A stretch of 64,000 bases of DNA from Turbatrix aceti (GCA_963969345.1 OZ017767.1:8584739-8648738), one strand, 5' to 3'; shown: positions 14,521 to 25,820, numbered from the stretch's first letter. Made by a program: numbers and translations. The notes: generated from the sequence alone by a model not told the origin.

Positions 14521-15736
14521 ATAGAAAAAAAATTAAAACAAAAGTACGCGTATTATAAATGAATTTTCAGTTCACTAATCAAAAGACCAGTGTACTTACC
14601 AAGGGCCACGAAATCATCGAGAGAGTATCGATTTGATTTTTGTGGAATGATTAGTGTTTTTCACGTGCCCACGAATAATTGAACAGAATTGAATTTTCAG
14701 GCATTCAGTTTCTAAAAAAAATCAGTTTTTTTGAAGACTTGGTTTAATTACAAAAATCAATTTTGGCACAATTTTGTTTTTCACAAATGAAAAAAGGAAA
14801 AAAATCGTCAATTTTGCAGATTTTTTTGTAAATAAAAAATCCAACAAAAATATAAAAAGTGATGGTAGTACTGGCATCATTTTACAAATATTTATAATCA
14901 CAATCAAAGCAAGCTTCTCGAATTATGTAAATTGAAAAATACAGGACCGAGCTTTGGACTCAAAAATTAATTCAAAAACGCCCGTAAGATTGTTGTATTT
15001 ATTTACAACTTACCTGACGATAAATCGCTTTTAAGCGCAGTTTATTGAAACAATTTTTCATAAATTCATAGGACCCCTGGGCCAAAATCTAGAAAGGACG
15101 GGTAAGCCTCAGAAAGCGTATTTCGATATATGTATCAATTAAAAAATTTTGTACGAGATAGAAAACAGTACAAGATCCAGTGAATTTAAAAAAAAACTTC
15201 AAAAATACTTTTTACGCCGAATTGAAAAATCCAGTGAAAAAAACTTTTTGTTCAAATATTTTTTTTGTGTTGAAACAACAAATTATTTTCAAATGATAAA
15301 AAATAAGCACTATTACTAACGACTACAGTTTTTACAAAAAAATAGTATTACAAAAAAATTTTCTGTAATAAAAAAAATATTTTGTCTTTGACATAACTTG
15401 GAACCCGGAAAAAACCCAAAAAACCATCGCTTTACAGTTACAATTTTTTGTTTTTTTTCGATACTATGCAGTGGTTTTGATAAAAACCGTTTGTCCACGT
15501 AACACTGTGAAATGCAGTATTTTTGCAAAAAAAAATTTTAGACGCAAACAAGGATCCTGTCACGAAAAAGTCGCAGTTTATTTTTTCATCAATGCATCAG
15601 ATTAAAAAAAATTATGTACAATTAAAAAAATTGATTTTGTATCATAAAATTTGATTTTATAGATATTTAAATTTTGAATACTTTTCGACCGTACTGCGGA
15701 GCAGTTATTATCAACCCAACGCAAACCCCAATCGAA

Positions 15737-16107
15737 TTCCCAGACTCCCCCCCCCTCGGACGCCACAATTATCTAGAACATTGACGTTTCGTACCGGTAC
15801 AATAAGCCGGAAGCAGGATTTCCAACGGCAAAAATCACTCGCTAAATTTCAAAACGAATTAACGACACACTTCAGTGATCTTCAGAACTGATTTTTACGA
15901 AATTGTTGACATGACGAAGAAAAATCACTCATCAAACCCGGACATTATGCGGCTGCGACGTCCTACACAAAAGATAAGAGTCCAGTTTGAATTCATTCAC
16001 AACAAGAGGGCTGAAAACGAAATGGCCGACCAATTTGTATCCCAGGCAAAGGCGAGATTGGGGGGTACTGTCGGGTCACACTTTGGGTTTGATCAAAGAA
16101 ACCAAAA
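15737..16107 (+). pseudogene. Decayed RNase H gene copy, array unit 4
   Basis: Identical to the unit-1 copy at +11,427. Confidence 0.75.
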
Positions 16108-17772
16108 GGTCAAGAGATGCTCAGTTTCTTTTTTTCTGCGCGCAGCCTTCGGATTCGTTTTTTTCCACGTTGCTTTTCCTGAATCACGTCAGTTTTTTTA
16201 GGACGCCGTCTAAAAAAATTGAGTTTTTGGTTTGGTATAAAAGTATTTTTCGATCAGTAGCAGTCTGGGAAAAAATCGCGCGACTGGTGCAAATGACAAA
16301 GCTGCACATTCCGCCTCTTTTTGCTTTAATTGTAACTTTAATTTCGAGAAAGTGTTTCAAAAACAAATTTTTTTCTAAATTCACCTGACTGTCTGACCTA
16401 TATTTTTCGGCTTCTGTCAAATCTATTACACCAATTTCACCAATTGCCGCAGTTCATTTTTGCATCTGGACAACGAATACAAATGAGGCGATATTTTTAT
16501 TTGTGTTAACTTTTTTTTAAATGACGTAGACATTTAGCTGTTTTGTCTCTCTATTTTACCACATGGCGAGTTTTACGGATTCGAGTATTTTTAGAATTTT
16601 ACTTCTAGAAGAAGTTTGACGCATGAAAAACGACATTTTTTTACAAGGCTTCAAAAATTTCAATCAATTCGCCTTTTTGCGTCATTTTGGCTAAAAAACT
16701 TCTGAGCTACATATTTTACAGAATTAACATAAAAAATATATCAAATTGCGTCAAATCGATGAATTGAAATTGATGAATTGCATGGATGTTATAATCTATT
16801 TTTTGTCCAATTTTTCTTCGATATTGTTATTTGAACAAGTGTTTTCAAAAAACACCAAAAAAGAGTTGTTTTACGCCGACTCTCAACGTGACCAGTTTTT
16901 AGCTCTGAAAAATAAATAAAAAATCGACACGAAAATAATTTAAAGAATAATCTTTCTTGATTCTAAATATTTTTCAATATTTAGAATTGTGTTTTCAAAA
17001 CGACTCAGTGATTTTTAAAACAAAAAACTAAATATCTGTCTCACCATGACAGTAAACGCAGTTTATCCAAATTGACAAAATTAGTATTATAAATAAAACA
17101 TATTTCCGAAAAAAATTTTTTGAGTTTTGTTTCGTTGTTTACTCAGCAGTTTCCAAAAATATGTATGTACATATGCAACATGCAAAAAAGCCAAAAAGTT
17201 AGTAAAAATGAACGCGATTATCAAAGTGAAAAATTTTGGTCACATTCTAAAGCCCAAACAAAATAAATCTAACGCAAACTTATCAAATTGGCGGTTCAGT
17301 TTATATCGTTTCGTATAATCAAAAACACTTCCTACAGTTTTTTTATTTAGATAAAAATTTTTGCTCGCCGGACAAATTTTGTATATACAATTTGTGAAAG
17401 TACAGTTTAAATCGCCGTGAATTTTTCAATTGCTAATGAAACACTAAATAAAATTTCTTTTTAAAAACCAAACCATAAAAACAGTGTTTTTTCCTTCGAT
17501 GATTATTTGCATTTTCTTTTTGCAAAAAAAAATGCAATTAATTTTTCAAGAAGCATTACGCTATTAATTCAGTTATCACAAAAAAAACACTCAAAAATTT
17601 TATTCAAACTCAACAATAATCAAAAAAAGCAACAAAAAATCAAAAAAACCACAGTACGCTGCCAGAACAGAACGAAAATCGTGGCCAGTTTTTGTGTGGT
17701 TTTCATGGCTGCCTGGACGCAGCGTATTTGTGATTAATTGAATTTCTCAGTTGGGCGAGCAGTTTGCGGCTT

Positions 17773-20700
17773 TCAATTTTCATTTTCACCGCTTCCGTCT
17801 CCGCCATCAACCGGACCATCCCCGGAGTTCGCCGAGGTCGAATCGTCGCTCTTGATGGGTTTTGAAAGGGTCTTGACGTTCATGAAACCAGTTGCCTTTG
17901 ACTGAGGACCCCAGTTTTTGCCTTGATTGCACTGGAAGCGGAGCAGATTCTGCTGGACACTTTTCGAGACCGCAGAGGGGTTGAACGTGAAATCAACTTC
18001 GTGCCTGAAAATTGTTTTGTAAACAAAAAAAATCGGGGCCAGTTACTAATTTTTGATCAATCATCAAACTTGGAACCATCACCTGTTTTGGCCTGGGCAC
18101 CGTTAATTTATTTTTCTGTTTTTAAAAAAATTTTAAAAATTCGTCACTTTGTTTTTTTTCAAACTTTACAACAAATCGGTTCAGTTTTTATGCGAATTTC
18201 GAAGACACAAATGCAGTTTTTTGTTTCCTATCCAAAACTTACGTTACAGGTTGTGAGATCAATTTCAAGACAGCTGGTTGTTCGTTTTTCTTGGGCGTCT
18301 TGGTTCCCTAAAAATAGAAAAAAAATTTAAAAAATGACAGGAGATGCCAGTTTATTTAAATTTAAAAATAATGTTTTTTTGTTCTCGTAATCATTTTAAA
18401 TCAAGAAATCCCTAACATTTTAAGGCAAAACTGTTTCAAAAATAAAAAACAGTTTCCCCTTTTTATAATTATTTAGTAACCGTAAAATAAAAACGTAAAA
18501 AAAGAAAGAAAACACGTAATCACCGGATTCTCGAACAGTTAAAATTTAATTTTCTTGAAGTTTGAACGGCTTCACAAAAACCTCAGTTAAAGCTTTACAA
18601 AAAAAAGAAGAGTATAAAGAACAGTGTCATCCCCTCTCCCAACTCACCCTCAATTTCTTCACCACATCCCAGATAAAATCGATCGGAGCATTCGTCTTGA
18701 AACCCTGTGGATTGCAGTGGGTCGACGTGATTTCGTATCCGGCATTCATGAATGCGGACCTAAAAATAGCTTGACGACAGTTCGCAGCCTTCGTCACCCG
18801 GATGAGGTCATCCTGGATGTAATACAGCGGCGAGTCGTCGAGTTCTTCGGTGACAAGGGTCAGGACGCCGAGCAGCCTTTCTTTCGTGCCAAATTGTTCT
18901 GCGTCGGGGGTCGCTTCCAGTCTAAATTTTTTTTTATTAAAAAATTCCGAAGTTACAAAAAAGACGTTCAGAAAAGTGCAACTTGCCTCGCGATGAGTCG
19001 TTCGACAAACGACTTTTCATGGATCGGAGCGTTGAAAATGGGGCCTCCAGCGTGGACAGGTGAACCACAGATGGTGCACTGGTTATCCTCACCGATGAGC
19101 GTGGATTTGAACGTCATGAGACCGCATTTGACGTTTTTGCCTTCGATGGAGGATTTCACGGACTTGCGTAGTTCGTAGGAATGGCACAGTGTGCACGCGT
19201 AGACGTCCGATAACTGGCTGTAAAAGAACAAAAAAAATATAGAAAATTCGCCTAGCACAGTTAATTTAAAAAAAATGTTCCAAATTCTTTCGAAAACAAA
19301 AAAAATATTTTTAAACGAAAATTTTACAGAAAAAAAACATCCTTAAAAATGTAATTGCTATTGGAATGTCAGTTAAAATTCCAATAGCAATTACATTCAG
19401 TTAAAAAAAATTGTTCCGAATTTAAAAAAAAACAAATAAAAAAACGAAAAAAAGACTAGTGAATATAAAAATACACAAAAAAAGAGTATTTTTTAAAGCC
19501 TAACAACCAGTTAACTTTTAGAATTACGTAATTTCCGGAAGAACCTAACAACCAGTTAATAACAAAATTCTCGTTACAAAATTGATCGACAACAACAAAC
19601 AAAATTTTTTTTGAAAAATCAGTAAGAAATAACAAAAAAAAATTTGCCCTAAAAAATGATTTTGAAACAAATTATTTTAAAAAAAGTGAGCACAAAAAAT
19701 GGTTTTTCTAGAAAAACGTGAAAACAAATTTCGAGTTCAGTTAAAAAAACCCACGTAACACTCTTCTTGGCCTCGACAGGAGAGTAAAACACCTGAACAA
19801 AGACCCGAACGTAATAATCGACGCTGATCGAGATGAGCGGTTTCACGTATCGTCCGTAGACATTTGCGTGGGCGTTGATCGTTCGAATGAGTATCCTCAG
19901 TGCCATTTCGTGGTGGGATGGGTGTTTGACGGGGACTGTGCCGTACTTCATGACACACGCGTCGACGGCCTTGCCACAGAGTACGGCCATGTCAGTGCAC
20001 GTGACCATGAGCAGTCCGCCGTTTCGAACAGCCTGAACCGCGGAATCCAGAAAAGGGGCGGCCGTGCCGAAGGGATCCAAATCGATGGCGTCGAATTGTT
20101 TGTCTGGGCGGATGTTTTGCATCATTAGGAGTCTGAAAAAAAAATTAAAAAAAAAAAAATTCACCTGCCTGAGGCATCTATAGGCGAAGTGACGATCGTC
20201 TAAAATCGCGTTTTTGCTATTTTTGACGAGTTTTGGCACGTTGTAAATAGCTAAAAAAACTACGGCATTGTAAAAGCCGAGGTACATAAGAACCTACGCA
20301 GTTTTTGATGAAAAATCCGATAAAAATATAATAATGTAGGGTTGCTACCTTGAAAAATGCCGAAAAATGCTTAAATGCAAATTTCGGCATTTTTCAAAGT
20401 GGCAAACCTATTTATATATTCTTATATTTTTATCAGATTCTGCATTAAAAACTACGTCGATCAATGTGTACCTCGGCTTTTACAATGCCGTAGTTTTTTT
20501 AGCTATTTACAACGTGCCAAAACAGGTCAAAAATGGCAAAAACGCGATTTTATGCGATCGTAACTCCGTCTGTAGATGCCTCAGGCAGGTGAATTTTACG
20601 GTACAAACTTTGCATAGTAAAAACAACTTTTTGGCAAAATTTCGTGAAGAATTTCCAAAACGCTGCCTAACACTTTCCTTGTATGAAAAAAAAAACAGAA

Positions 20701-21241
20701 AAAAAGGGCCAACATTATGATTGCAGTTATTTTTTTTATATTTAATAGAAAAAAAACCAACTTGCAATCGTCAAAATTGGGTCGAACAACGTCCCCGAGG
20801 CCATTGGCAGCGACGTTTCTCGCAATGTTGTCGACCGCGTTCTGGGAAAAGTCATTCGCGACAACTTCTCCGACATTTGGGATTTCCAGAGCAAAACGGA
20901 TGCTTCGGAGCCCAGTTGCACTCAGGGCATCCAGAATCCTGAATTTCACATCTCCGCTGGCGCATGCAGTGTTCTGTTTTTGCCTTTTTGCAGGCGGGGA
21001 TTTCTGGGGATCGTTCAACGCTTGCAACTTTGCTTCAAAGAATTCTTGCATTACCAGAACTCTGAAAACAAAAAACAAAACATCTAAACGAGTCAGTGAA
21101 AAAAAAAGCAAACAAACAAAAAAACAAAAAAACCCACGTCAAATCCCGGTTAAACTGCATGATTGGATTGTAGAATCCCTCCGGATTCTGATCTCCTTCA
21201 TTTGGCACGAGCACCGCGAGGCCTTCCCTGACGCTGGTCAT
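17773..21241 (-). CDS. TRMT1: tRNA (guanine-26 N2) dimethyltransferase, TRM1 family
   Basis: Predicted 527 residues in seven exons: 21138-21241, 20762-21061, 19755-20132, 18987-19217, 18648-18921, 18243-18307, 17773-18004. The family makes N2,N2-dimethylguanosine at tRNA position 26 using S-adenosylmethionine. The N-terminus has the VREG...FYNP..FNRDLT block. The methyltransferase core follows ([12 protein letters not shown], then DAIDLDPFG and [11 protein letters not shown]). Next come a zinc-type CTLC/CTIC pair, the [11 protein letters not shown] block and a C-terminal [11 protein letters not shown] that matches the RFQANPEANWGP-like tail of animal TRMT1. The donor after exon 4 is GC (GCAAGT); the reading phase rules out the nearby GT. 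A TTTTTCAG lies six bases before the ATG, suggesting trans-splicing. The last exon lies inside the partial repeat unit. The gene is divergent from the RNase H gene 172 bp away. Confidence 0.93.
18029..18330. repeat. Diverged continuation of the array unit (right flank)
   Basis: Beyond the A run at 18028 the sequence still aligns to the unit (compare 2795-3100) but with substitutions and small indels. It contains the functional TRMT1 exon 18243-18307, whose array counterpart is frameshifted. This is the side where selection has kept the original gene sequence. Confidence 0.8.
19348..19397. repeat. Perfect 20-bp inverted repeat
   Basis: Arms 19348-19367 and 19378-19397 are exact reverse complements around a 10-base loop, in a TRMT1 intron. 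The sequence TCAGTTAAA follows each arm. No element ends are visible, so a template-switch origin fits better than a transposon. Confidence 0.9.
20160..20602. mobile_element. Palindromic (foldback) element in a TRMT1 intron
   Basis: The arms 20160-about 20340 and about 20395-20602 are long, imperfect reverse complements of each other. The centre (about 20351-20398) is itself a hairpin. Outer ends read TTCACCTGCCTGAGGC and its complement. A related single arm is at 56837-57030. No transposase is present, so it is a non-autonomous MITE or foldback element. The open reading frames on both strands here are by-products of the element. Confidence 0.85.
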
Positions 21242-21412
21242 TTCGTGCTGAAAAATATGGACTTTCAGAGTGACACGGATGCAAAAAAAATTAACATAAT
21301 CACGCAAACAAGAAAAATCAAAAATGGCATGGCACACAGCACATCAGACGCATGCATGCGCGGTGTTGGACTGACTACTATTCGCCAGATTCTTAGATCC
21401 GTAAGATATCGT
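21242..21412. promoter_or_regulatory. Divergent intergenic region between TRMT1 and RNase H genes
   Basis: This 171-bp stretch separates two start codons that point away from each other, so it should contain both core promoters. No TATA-like element is clear. An acceptor-like TTTTTCAG (minus strand) immediately precedes the TRMT1 ATG. Inference from gene arrangement only. Confidence 0.5.
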
Positions 21413-24269
21413 ATGTCTACTGCCCCTAACTCGACGTGGAGACAGGGAGGTTACGACTCCAGCGACAAGGGTTCTTCGACGCAGCGGAAGACCACGACTG
21501 AATTGCCAGAATCTTCTTCTGACTCTGAACAACTTCGTAGGTTTTTTTTGGGCGGAGGGGGTCAGGTCAGTTACTATGTAATTTTTGAAAAGTTTGGGCC
21601 CTTTTTCCAAGAGATTTTTTGGGGAATCTATTTTACAATATAGTATTCATCGGTACAGTTTCAAAATTTCATAAAAAACATTTTTCGTAAAAAAATGTAA
21701 CCTACAAACTGATTATCAGTTTTTATTTTAGATAGTAAATATGTACCTTCACACGTCCGTTTGAGATTCAGTTTAACAAAAAACTCTTTTCGTCAAAAAA
21801 AACACAAAATTCAAAGTAACAGTGATAAAACTTCATGGGTTTTTGGGGGCGTCAGTTAATTTTTGAAAAGTTTGGGCCCTAAATGAAGAAACAAATTTTA
21901 CTGCTTTTATTACACATCGTTTCTGGCACGAGGCATCCGATTAGGTCAGTTTCAAAGCTTCAAAAAATATTTTTCGTAAAAAAATGTTCCCTACAAAACG
22001 TTCAGTTTTGATTTGAGATGAAATCTTTTCACGCATCAGTTTGTTACGTGATTAAACAAAAAAAAAGCACGTTTCGCCAAATAAAAACACTAAACTTAAT
22101 AACAGTTTATCAAAACAGCTCCTCAGCCTAGGTTCACGCAGTTAAAACGGTCACGAAATTTATCATGGCACCAAAAACAGTGATAAATTCCGTAGGTTTT
22201 TGAGAACGTCAGTCGATTTTAAAAAGTTTGGGTCCCAAATGAAGGAACAAAATTTACTGACATGTGTTACGTAACAGTTTTATAACAAAAATAATTTTCG
22301 AAAAAAACATTTCGCGTAAAGAAATGCGCTCTTCAAAGATTTTCAGTTTTGTTTTTACATGCTCATCTTTCAAACAGTTCAACAAAAAAAAGCACTTTTC
22401 GCTACACAAAATATTACGTAAAATAGAATTATCAGGGAGACAGTGATAAATTATAAAACTAATTTCGGTGCATCGACATGAGCGCAGTTTATTTAATATC
22501 CACTATTACATGTCCTAATCGTTATCCACATCCTTTGATGTTGCAGAACAGTTAAGCAAAATGCGAACGTTCGTATAATAAAAAATAATAATTTTTAATT
22601 AATTTTTTATACAGTACCTTCATAAATACATTGCTGCAGTTTAGCCCCCCAACAAAACTCCTCCTCCTTCGACCCCCCACTGCCCCCCGAATCCAGCGAT
22701 GAATCATCCATTGATATGCCTGAGCTCAAGACAGTCATCAGCCCGACGCGAGGCCCAGTCGAGCTCCTAGCCTCTCCTGAGGGCACCACAATAGTCTACA
22801 CCGACGGTTCCTACCGGGGGGGTGCTGGCGGAATCGGGATTTACTACGGCGACAATCATGAACTGAATATTTCAAGATATGTTAGTGATGCCAAAGATAA
22901 CCGAGATGCGGAGGTCAAAGCTGCGGTGGTAGCTCTCGAGACTTTGAAAACGTGGGATAAGTATGAGTAAGAAATACTTTCGATAAACTTATGTATGTCA
23001 GTTAATCCAAAACAAAACTAAGAAAATTTCAGAAACACCCCTGTAATCATTCGAACAGATTTTTACGGGATCATAGACGCGATGCAGAAAGAACGTTTCG
23101 AATACGACGAAATGAAGAAGCTGCATGACCTCGCGGAATCCTTCCCCAAAGGTGTCCAGTTCGAACACGTCTACGCGCACCTTGGAGAACACGGCAACGA
23201 GATGGCCGATGAATTGGCATCCCAGGCGACGGCACCCTGGTGGCAGAGGTCGAAGAGTGCTGCCCCGAGGAGGGTTAGGTCAAGGTCTCCGAGTCCATAC
23301 ATGCAAAGAAGGACTCGGAGTTGCTATGTTCGGAGTAAGGAGGTAAGTTGAATTATCAAAAAAAACCTGTTTCTCCAAAGTTCCTTTCTGAATGTACAGT
23401 TTCTATTTTTTTTCCAGCACAAAGTACAACGGGGCAAACGCCCCAATGCCCAGATGCCGTTCTCCAAGAACCATCCATCCGGCATCCCCAAAGCAACCAT
23501 CCCTCGAAACGTCATCCGCCGGGATAACACATTCGTAAAAATCCTCAACAAATATCGATCCGCTGCGAACAAGCATTCTGGTTATCAGAATCCGAGCTAC
23601 GATGCACAGCCTCAGGAAGCGTCTATGCAAGCCGAAGCGGCCGATGACGACGAACAACCCTATCAGATCGTCACGTCTCGAAACTCTAAGCGAGCCCAAA
23701 AACGTGAGCTAAATCAATCTTGGCGACAACCTCAGCGCCCGAAGTCATGGACCAAACAATGGAGAACTCCGGCAATGGATCGCGACCGTCAACAAATCAA
23801 AAAGTGCAAGTCCACGACCTACATGGACTTTCAGCAAAGACCGAGATCGGCTACTCGGTGGAGATCGGTAACCAACAACGCGGCCGCCAATGGCTACCAA
23901 TCCCGACACGTCCGCCACATCGGGGCGCCCGTCAATTACGGTCAACAGCGGTCCCCGTTGGTCAGATCCACAAACGCAGAAGTCGGGGACAACTCGACTT
24001 CTACGTCCGTGTCTGAAAGACCGGAAGTCGTCGAGAACGCATCCCGATCTCAACAATCGTCCAGGCAGTTCAATCGAAACAAATCCAGACACAGCCGAAG
24101 CAGAGGAAGCCGAGGACATTCAACGGAGCAAAGCTTGCGCAAGCAACAGGCAACCCCGGTGAGCAATCGACAGCAAAAGAACTGCGACTACAACCGTTCG
24201 TATCAGAGCAGCAGAAATCGAAGCACTGGAGTGAGGAAGAACAGTTGCCGTGGACAAAGTCGGCGCTGA
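21413..24269 (+). CDS. RNase H-fold protein with long basic Q/R/S-rich tail
   Basis: Predicted 538 residues in four exons: 21413-21540, 22640-22966, 23033-23342, 23418-24269. The RNase H core spans about residues 92-216 and has the full DEDD set: D98 (YTDGSYRGG), E134 (DAEVKAA), D161 (RTDFYGII) and D211 (NEMADELA). A supporting His at 201 lies in the VYAHLGEHGNE segment. This core cuts RNA in RNA/DNA hybrids, so the enzyme is probably active. The first 90 residues are Ser-rich and show no hybrid-binding domain. About 300 residues after the core are rich in Arg, Gln and Ser with RS-like patches. A retroelement origin is unlikely because the gene has four clean introns and no reverse transcriptase nearby. 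Intron 1 carries a degenerate tandem repeat. Confidence 0.85.
21567..22480. repeat. Degenerate tandem repeat of about 300 bp in RNase H intron 1
   Basis: Three diverged copies start near 21567, 21851 and 22209. Each opens with a GTCAGT...AAGTTTGGG(C/T)CC block. About 120 bp later each has a CGTAAA(A/G)AAATG block, then CAGTTTT. Spacing is about 284 and 358 bp. No coding content. Confidence 0.75.
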
Positions 24270-24440
24270 ACACGGGCAGAAGACAAATACATATCTACAT
24301 GGATCTAAGAATATTGGCCACTGACTTGACTTTGTGAACTGATAAACTGATAACTGGTGAATACAAAATGCAGTGATTTTTGTACGATTTTGTTCATGTT
24401 ATTTACAAAATTTTCGCCTCAGTTTTTTATGCAATAACAA

Positions 24441-24479
24441 AAGTTTTACGTAACCAACGACTTTTGTTACGTAAAACTT
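24441..24479. repeat. Short perfect inverted repeat
   Basis: The 14-base arms 24441-24454 and 24466-24479 are exact reverse complements (AAGTTTTACGTAAC and its complement). Confidence 0.85.
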
Positions 24480-25073
24480 CAAAAAAGCTTAGTTAATAAC
24501 AAATGAGACATGTTACAAAAAACAGTAGTTTTTCAAATATAAAAGATAGAAAACCCACAGAGCACAATCATCAAAATCAGGAAATCAGGTACCTCCCCCC
24601 CAAAAAAAAAATCGTCATCGCATTATGTAATTGATTATAAAAAAAAAGAAAAAAAAAAAGATGAAAAAACCTTGTGCACAGTTACCAAAAAACTCGAGTC
24701 CAAGTAAACTCAAAAGCAGAAAACTCATGGATGAACCGAATGTTGATGCATTTTTATTGTGTTCCGCAGCTCTAATTTAGTCATTGTTTTTTGCAGAAAT
24801 TTGAATACGAATAAAAGGGAAAATAGCATATATGTTAGATTTTTTAGCCCTTCATTGTGTTTCTTCATTTTCGTTGCGCGTCTCATTTGTATCTAGCCGC
24901 CTTCCAATTCCGTTGATAAACAGAAAACTAACTAATGTGATTACCAGTGATTTTTATATTTAATCATAAATGCATAAAATGTACGATGTCGTTACAGTTT
25001 TTTTTATATAATATGTAAAAAAAAATTTCGCCGGCGAATAAAAGAGCCAAAGAACAAACAGTTAATAAAAATT

Positions 25074-25820
25074 GATAGAATTAGCATATACTGACTACAT
25101 ATAACGATGTTGCGATGCCAAATAAACCAGTCTTTTCTCTGCTTCCGACGTCGCCTTTATCGCTCGCCCATCAGTTTGGTGACGAGAGTTCACCTTTCGA
25201 ACTCCAACCGCTGCATGTCAACGTCGTCCACACAGAGTGACTCCAGTGAATCGATGTCAGGCGCGACGACGTCGAATGCCGCCGTCACTGCGGCGACGAC
25301 TATCCCGTCGACCCAAGCCCAGGCAGGGTCTCAGCCAGCACAGCATGCCGCAGAAATACAGTCGACGATCCCTCTCCCGCTACCGGCCCCCGCGTCAGCG
25401 CTAGGACACGTCCTGCTACCCCCGGCCCCATATGAACCTGGCGATGATAGAATTAGCATATACGATGTTGCGATGCCAAATAAACCTGTCTTTTCTCTGT
25501 TTCCGACATCGCCTTTATCGCTCGCCCATCAGTTTGGTGACGAGAGTGGGATTCGAACCCATGCCTCCGAAGAGACTGGTGCGACAACATCCGGCCGCAT
25601 CGGAACGCCTACAACGCTTACCTCAAAGTTCTTCACATGATGGCAAACGGCAAACCACATGAAAACTCCCGCAACATCTTCATCCAACTTCACAACTTCT
25701 TTGTGCAGGGGGGGGGGGGAAAGATAGAATTAGCATATACTGACTATATAACGATGTTGCGATGCCAAATAAACCAGTCTTTTCTCTGCTTCCGACGTCG
25801 CCTTTATCGCTCGCCCATCA
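25074..25820 (-). mobile_element. SINE-like insertion: three copies of one sequence, one with a tRNA-like 3' half
   Basis: A roughly 100-bp sequence beginning GATAGAATTAGCATATA and ending near CGCTCGCCCATCA occurs at 25074, 25446 and 25723. The middle copy continues into 25549-25620, which on the minus strand reads like the 3' half of a class II tRNA (Leu or Ser type). It has a long-arm-like segment, GGTTCGAATCCC and a CTCGTCAC acceptor strand. The 5' half is not tRNA-like. The GC-rich filler 25196-25440 is unidentified. This fits a tRNA-derived SINE, partly duplicated, inserted in the degenerate repeat array. Confidence 0.6.

Larger units (their letters stand above)
2539..18028. repeat. Tandem array: four identical 3,809-bp units plus a 254-bp partial unit
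   Basis: Units run about 2539-6347, 6348-10156, 10157-13965 and 13966-17774, with a partial unit 17775-18028. Every landmark recurs at exactly +3,809, and I found no difference between units, including in long A runs. Identity starts one base right of a T/C difference in the TRMT1 stop codon (TAA at 2537-2539, TGA in the later copies). It ends in an A run at about 18028, beyond which the right flank is a diverged homologue. Each unit carries TRMT1 terminal exon sequence (minus strand), a decayed RNase H gene (plus strand) and about 1.6 kb with no recognised content. The degenerate flanks and perfect core suggest old duplicates followed by recent homogenisation or amplification. An assembly artefact is the main alternative. 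Confidence 0.95.

Noticed and set aside
2644..17737. Short open frames recurring at 3,809-bp spacing in the array (for example 2835-3074, 3889-4101, 5700-5891)
   Set aside because: AT-rich composition, poly-Lys/Phe products and no splice or domain support. They recur only because the DNA repeats.
20367..20767. Open frames on both strands between TRMT1 exons 2 and 3
   Set aside because: They are translations of the palindromic element and of intron sequence; the TRMT1 exon phases exclude them.
21413..24269. RNase H domain as part of a retrotransposon
   Set aside because: No reverse transcriptase, integrase or LTR nearby, and the gene has four phase-consistent exons.
25549..25620. A functional tRNA gene
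   Set aside because: Only the 3' half is tRNA-like; the D-arm and 5' acceptor strand do not pair.
25107..25640. 177-residue plus-strand frame in the repeat region
   Set aside because: It crosses the SINE-like body and tRNA-like segment (the RTHASEETGA-type peptide is an antisense tRNA artefact).
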